Origin: Paracoccus aminovorans
GTDB lineage: Bacteria; Pseudomonadota; Alphaproteobacteria; Rhodobacterales; Rhodobacteraceae
Assembly (NCBI RefSeq): GCF_001546115.1
Contig: NZ_KQ955208.1
Span: 1,102,021 to 1,166,020 of the forward strand
Reading direction: 5' to 3'
DNA length: 64,000 nucleotides
In this document: piece by piece, positions 62,001 to 64,000 of the stretch
How positions within the stretch are numbered: position 1 is the first letter of the stretch
Layout of the letters: every line of letters begins with the position of its first letter
The notes under the pieces: generated by a model
Told to the model about the DNA's origin: nothing
The model's input: the letters and a program-made list of their open reading frames with translations, nothing else
The model's database searches: none
Translations under genes and position numbers: made by a program

Positions 62001-62438
62001 CCGACGCGGACCTTCTTCTACGGCATGGAGCCGGGCGAGGAGATCGCGGCCGAGATCGACCCCGGCAAGACGCTGGAGATCCGCCTGCAGGCCATCGGCG
62101 AGACCGACGAGACCGGCGAGGTCAAGGTGTTCTTCGAGCTGAACGGCCAGCCGCGGGTGATCCGGGTGCCGAACCGTCTGGTCAAGGCGCAGACCGCCGC
62201 CCGTCCCAAGGCCGACCCCGCGAACGAGGGCCATATCGGCGCGCCGATGCCCGGCGTCGTCGCCTCGGTCGCGGTCGCGGTCGGGCAAAAGGTCAATGTG
62301 GGCGACATGCTCTTGACCATCGAGGCGATGAAGATGGAAACCGGCCTGCACGCCGACCGCGCCGGCACGGTCAAGGCGCTGCACGTCACCCCAGGACAGG
62401 CCGTCGACGCAAAGGACCTGCTCGTCGAAATCGAATAG
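59004..62438 (+). CDS. pyc: pyruvate carboxylase
   Basis: Anaplerotic biotin enzyme converting pyruvate plus bicarbonate to oxaloacetate; 1144 residues as a single chain. The biotin carboxylase domain (1 to about 450) shows KILVANRGEIAIRVMRAA, the ATP-grasp ASWGGGGRGMRP and FIEVNPRVQVEHTVTEEVTG. The carboxyltransferase (about 530-800) shows TDTSMRDGHQSLLATRMR and VHFHTHDTGGI. It continues with the allosteric/PYC_OADA region and the C-terminal biotinyl domain EAMKMETG (Lys1110). The start at 59004 matches the family. Monocistronic, with a strong terminator. Confidence 0.97.
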   Translation: MFRKILVANRGEIAIRVMRAANELGKKTVAVYAEEDKLGLHRFKADEAYRIGEGLGPVAAYLSIPEIIRVAKESGADAIHPGYGLLSENPDFVDACQAAGIAFIGPSADTMRALGDKASARRVAIQAGVPVIPATEVLGEDMEAIKREAAEIGYPLMLKASWGGGGRGMRPIMGEGELPEKVREGRREAEAAFGNGEGYLEKMILRARHVEVQLLGDSHGGLYHLYERDCTVQRRNQKVVERAPAPYLTEDQRAEVCALALKIGRAVGYQNAGTVEFLMDMDSQQFYFIEVNPRVQVEHTVTEEVTGIDIVQSQILIAEGATLAEATGAASQADVHLNGHALQCRVTTEDPLNNFIPDYGRITAYRSATGNGIRLDGGTAYSGGVITRFYDSLLVKVTAHAQTPEKAIARMDRALREFRVRGVATNIEFVINLLKHPTFLDDSYTTKFIDTTPDLFAFRKRRDRATKLLVYIADITVNGHPETAGRPLPPAEARALVPPAAKAEPAPGTRQLLESQGPKAVAAWMLAQKRLLITDTSMRDGHQSLLATRMRSIDMIRVAPSYAANLAGLFSVECWGGATFDVAYRFLQECPWQRLRDLRARMPNLMTQMLLRASNGVGYTNYPDNVVQEFVRQAAKTGVDVFRVFDSLNWTPNMRVAMDAVIEAGKICEGTICYTGDLLDPARSKYDLQYYLKMARELRDAGAHVLGLKDMAGLLKPASARVLVKALKDEIGLPVHFHTHDTGGIAGATILAAAAAGVDAVDCAMDALSGNTSQVCLGSVVEALRHTERDTGLDIRAIREISNYWEAVREQYAAFESGLQAPASEVWLHEMPGGQFTNLKAQARSLGLEERWHEVAQAYADANRMFGDIVKVTPSSKVVGDMALMMVAQGLSRQQVEDPSVEVAFPDSVVDMMKGNLGQPPGGWPAALQKKVLKGEAPLTTRPGASMPPVDLEATRAEVEALLEGKAVDDEDLNGYLMYPKVFLDYMGRHRMYGPVRTLPTRTFFYGMEPGEEIAAEIDPGKTLEIRLQAIGETDETGEVKVFFELNGQPRVIRVPNRLVKAQTAARPKADPANEGHIGAPMPGVVASVAVAVGQKVNVGDMLLTIEAMKMETGLHADRAGTVKALHVTPGQAVDAKDLLVEIE

Positions 62439-62463
62439 GGCGCCGTTTCGGCGTCAGCAGAAC

Positions 62464-62495
62464 GGGCCGGATGCCGCGCGCATCCGGCCCTTTTT
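62464..62495 (+). terminator. intrinsic terminator of pyc
   Basis: Perfect 11-bp stem GGGCCGGATGC / GCATCCGGCCC with a 5-nt loop, ending in five T, 25 bp after the stop. Confidence 0.93.
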
Positions 62496-62553
62496 CATGC
62501 GCGAGGCCCGCGACCGCGACGAAGCCGCGCAGGTGTCGCGGTCTCTTGCATAC

Positions 62554-62569
62554 ATTCGCATAATCGAAT
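62554..62569. promoter_or_regulatory. SqrR/BigR-type persulfide-responsive operator
   Basis: ATTC-N8-GAAT with perfect symmetry extending to ATTCG-N6-CGAAT, in an AT-rich stretch 50 bp upstream of blh. This is exactly the consensus of SqrR, the persulfide-sensing repressor of R. capsulatus, and of the related BigR. The repressor gene itself is not in the window; the ArsR-type gene at 4997 has a single cysteine and does not qualify. Confidence 0.75.
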
Positions 62570-62619
62570 ATATCACGGATGAAATTCCGTATCCCGCCCG
62601 CCAAGCACGAGGTTTTCCC

Positions 62620-63492
62620 ATGAATGCGCATCCGGAAGTGACAGGGTTCTACGAGGCGCGGACCGGCTCGGTGCAATATGTGGTGGCCGACCCCGCGACC
62701 GGGGATTGCGCGATCATCGACCCGGTTCTGGACTATGACGAGAAATCCGGCGCCACCGCCACCATCGAGGCGGACCGCATCCTGAACTTCGTCGCCGACA
62801 AGGGCTATCGGGTGCAGTGGATCCTGGATACCCATCCCCATGCCGACCATTTCTCGGCCGCCGACTATCTGCGCCGCAAGACCGGCGCGCCGGCCGCCAT
62901 CGGCGAAAAGGTGGTCGAGGTGCAGAAGCTGTGGAACGGCTTCTACAACCGCGAGATGCCCGCCGACGGCAGCCAGTGGGACCGGCTGTTCGCCGAAGGC
63001 GACGGCTTCAGCGTCGGGACCATCCCGGCGCGGGTCATGTTCTCGCCCGGCCATACGCTCGCCTCGGTCACCTATGTCATCGGCGACGCGGCCTTCGTGC
63101 ATGACACGCTGTTCATGCCCGACAGCGGCACGGCGCGGGCCGATTTCCCCGGCGGCAATGCGGCGGTGCTGTGGCGCTCGATCCAGGCCATTCTGGCCCT
63201 GCCGGACGACACCCGCATCTTCACCGGCCACGACTATTGTCCGGGCGGGCGGCCGCCGCGCTGGGAATCGACCGTGGCCGAGCAGAAGCGCCAGAACCCG
63301 CATGTCGCCGGCATGGACGAGGCCGGCTTCGTCGCCACGCGCGAGGCGCGCGACAAGACCCTGCCGATGCCCAAGCTGATCCTGCACGCCTTGCAGGTGA
63401 ACACCAATGCCGGCCGGCTGCCCGAGCCGGAATCGAACGGCCGGCGCTATCTGAAAATCCCGCTCGACCTGCTCGACGCGGCCTGGGACTGA
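62620..63492 (+). CDS. blh: MBL-fold persulfide dioxygenase-like hydrolase (Blh type)
   Basis: Metallo-beta-lactamase-fold protein of 290 residues with the ETHE1/glyoxalase II motif THPHADHFSAADYL, a later SPGHTLASVTY and FTGHDYCPGGRPPRWESTV. The family oxidises glutathione persulfide to sulfite in hydrogen sulfide detoxification; Blh of the bigR operons is this type. Start MNAHPEVTGFYEARTGSVQYVV, with GAGG 7 nt upstream. It is followed 14 bp later by DUF2892 and then a YedE-like gene, the usual sulfide-response set. Confidence 0.92.
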   Translation: MNAHPEVTGFYEARTGSVQYVVADPATGDCAIIDPVLDYDEKSGATATIEADRILNFVADKGYRVQWILDTHPHADHFSAADYLRRKTGAPAAIGEKVVEVQKLWNGFYNREMPADGSQWDRLFAEGDGFSVGTIPARVMFSPGHTLASVTYVIGDAAFVHDTLFMPDSGTARADFPGGNAAVLWRSIQAILALPDDTRIFTGHDYCPGGRPPRWESTVAEQKRQNPHVAGMDEAGFVATREARDKTLPMPKLILHALQVNTNAGRLPEPESNGRRYLKIPLDLLDAAWD

Positions 63493-63506
63493 GGAGGGAG
63501 ACGAGG

Positions 63507-63710
63507 ATGAAGACGAATATCGGCGGTATCGACCGCAGCCTGCGCATCGCCCTTGGCGGCGCGCTGATCCTGCTGGGCCTGCTCGCTGGGCTGACCGGGC
63601 TGGCGAAATGGGCGGCGCTGGTCGTCGGCGCCGTGCTGGTGCTGACCGCGCTGGCGCGGGTCTGCCCGGCCTATGCGCTGTTCGGCATCAGCACCTGCGG
63701 GCGGCGGTGA
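63507..63710 (+). CDS. DUF2892 small membrane protein
   Basis: A 67-residue protein with two hydrophobic segments; starts MKTNIGGIDRSLRIALGGALILLG and ends ARVCPAYALFGISTCGRR. DUF2892 proteins have an N-terminal GxxDRxxR motif and a Cys-containing CPxYxLFGISTC end, both seen here. They are often encoded or fused with rhodanese and sulfur-transport proteins. It has a strong GAGGAGG-rich leader and a GTGA overlap with the next gene. Confidence 0.92.
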   Translation: MKTNIGGIDRSLRIALGGALILLGLLAGLTGLAKWAALVVGAVLVLTALARVCPAYALFGISTCGRR

Positions 63711-64000
63711 CGGATTTCACGCCCCTGCACTCGGCGCTGGGGGGCGCGCTGATCGGGCTGGCCGCCGTCCTGCTGATGGCGGCGCTGGGGCGGGTCGCCG
63801 GCATGACCGGCATCCTGTCCGGCGCCATCTTCGAGCGCGGGCGCGGCTGGCGGCTGGCCTTCCTGCTGGGCGCCGTGGCGGCGCCGGCCCTGATGCGGGC
63901 GGCGGGCGTCGAGATCGCCTTCGACAGCCCGGTGCCGCAACCCTGGCTGGTGGTCGGCGGATTGCTGGTCGGGATCGGCGTCAGCTATGGCGGCGGCTGC
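63707..64000 (+). CDS. YeeE/YedE-family sulfur transport protein (5' part, runs off the window)
   Basis: The first 98 codons of a membrane protein starting at GTG 63707, overlapping the DUF2892 stop. There are at least three hydrophobic helices (SALGGALIGLAAVLLMAALG, LAFLLGAVAAPALM, WLVVGGLLVGIGVSYGGGC). The closing GVSYGGGC is the cysteine motif of YeeE/YedE transporters, which carry thiosulfate or related sulfur species. In bigR-type operons two such half-size genes usually follow blh, so the next gene outside is predicted to be a second half. Confidence 0.88.
   Translation, partial: MTDFTPLHSALGGALIGLAAVLLMAALGRVAGMTGILSGAIFERGRGWRLAFLLGAVAAPALMRAAGVEIAFDSPVPQPWLVVGGLLVGIGVSYGGGC

Overview
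This window is a high-GC chromosomal segment with densely packed genes. Gene content and order point to an alphaproteobacterium of the Rhodobacteraceae, most likely Paracoccus or a close relative. The main evidence is the split F0-only ATP synthase operon, the dusB-ntrB-ntrC-ntrY-ntrX-trkA-trkH-hfq-hflX run, and a complete Rhodobacter-type gene transfer agent (GTA) cluster close to cysE. No rRNA, tRNA, CRISPR array or insertion sequence was recognised.

Layout. 1-8 kb: 5' part of nth (endonuclease III), an O6-alkylguanine-DNA alkyltransferase, an OmpA-type lipoprotein, the F0 operon atpI-atpB-atpE-atpF'-atpF on the minus strand, an ArsR-type regulator, an orphan Hint-domain protein and a periplasmic 5'-nucleotidase. 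8-11 kb: DUF952-pyrD, converging on cysE. 10.7-25.3 kb: the GTA cluster on the minus strand (g1 terminase-associated, g2 terminase, g3 portal, g3.5, g4 protease, g5 capsid, g6-g10.1, g11 tape measure, g12-g15 baseplate/host-specificity, plus a DUF2793 gene). It has a plausible promoter, a terminator hairpin in its leader, and an in-frame amber codon in the major tail protein gene g9. 25.6-28.5 kb: a helical phasin-like protein, mltG and fabF. 28.7-34.6 kb: a plus-strand group of TelA, a DUF2927 lipoprotein, an SPFH-GYF protein, a double zinc-ribbon membrane protein and a PfkB sugar kinase. The first four resemble membrane-stress neighbourhoods and are the least understood genes here.

34.7-47.1 kb: a minus-strand block for nitrogen sensing (NtrBC, NtrYX), potassium uptake (TrkAH), Hfq and HflX, led by dusB. 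Both NtrC and NtrX lack the sigma54-contacting GAFTGA loop. A 208-bp element with 32-bp inverted termini separates ntrX from trkA. 47.3-52.7 kb: sdaA (serine deaminase), a Thr/Pro-rich lipoprotein and a YjbH/YjbF exopolysaccharide-export pair. 52.9-56.5 kb: a tiny secreted protein and the zinc-uptake locus zur-znuC-znuB / znuA, with two Zur-box-like palindromes in the divergent promoter. 56.6-64 kb: hemP, an RluB-type pseudouridine synthase with a long basic repeat tail, tadA, pyruvate carboxylase, and a sulfur-detoxification operon (persulfide dioxygenase-like Blh, DUF2892, YedE-like transporter). That operon is preceded by an exact ATTC-N8-GAAT site, the operator of the persulfide sensor SqrR/BigR.

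Start codons were re-chosen from ribosome binding sites and family starts wherever the longest reading frame was implausible. All family names come from motif and context reading, not from database searches.
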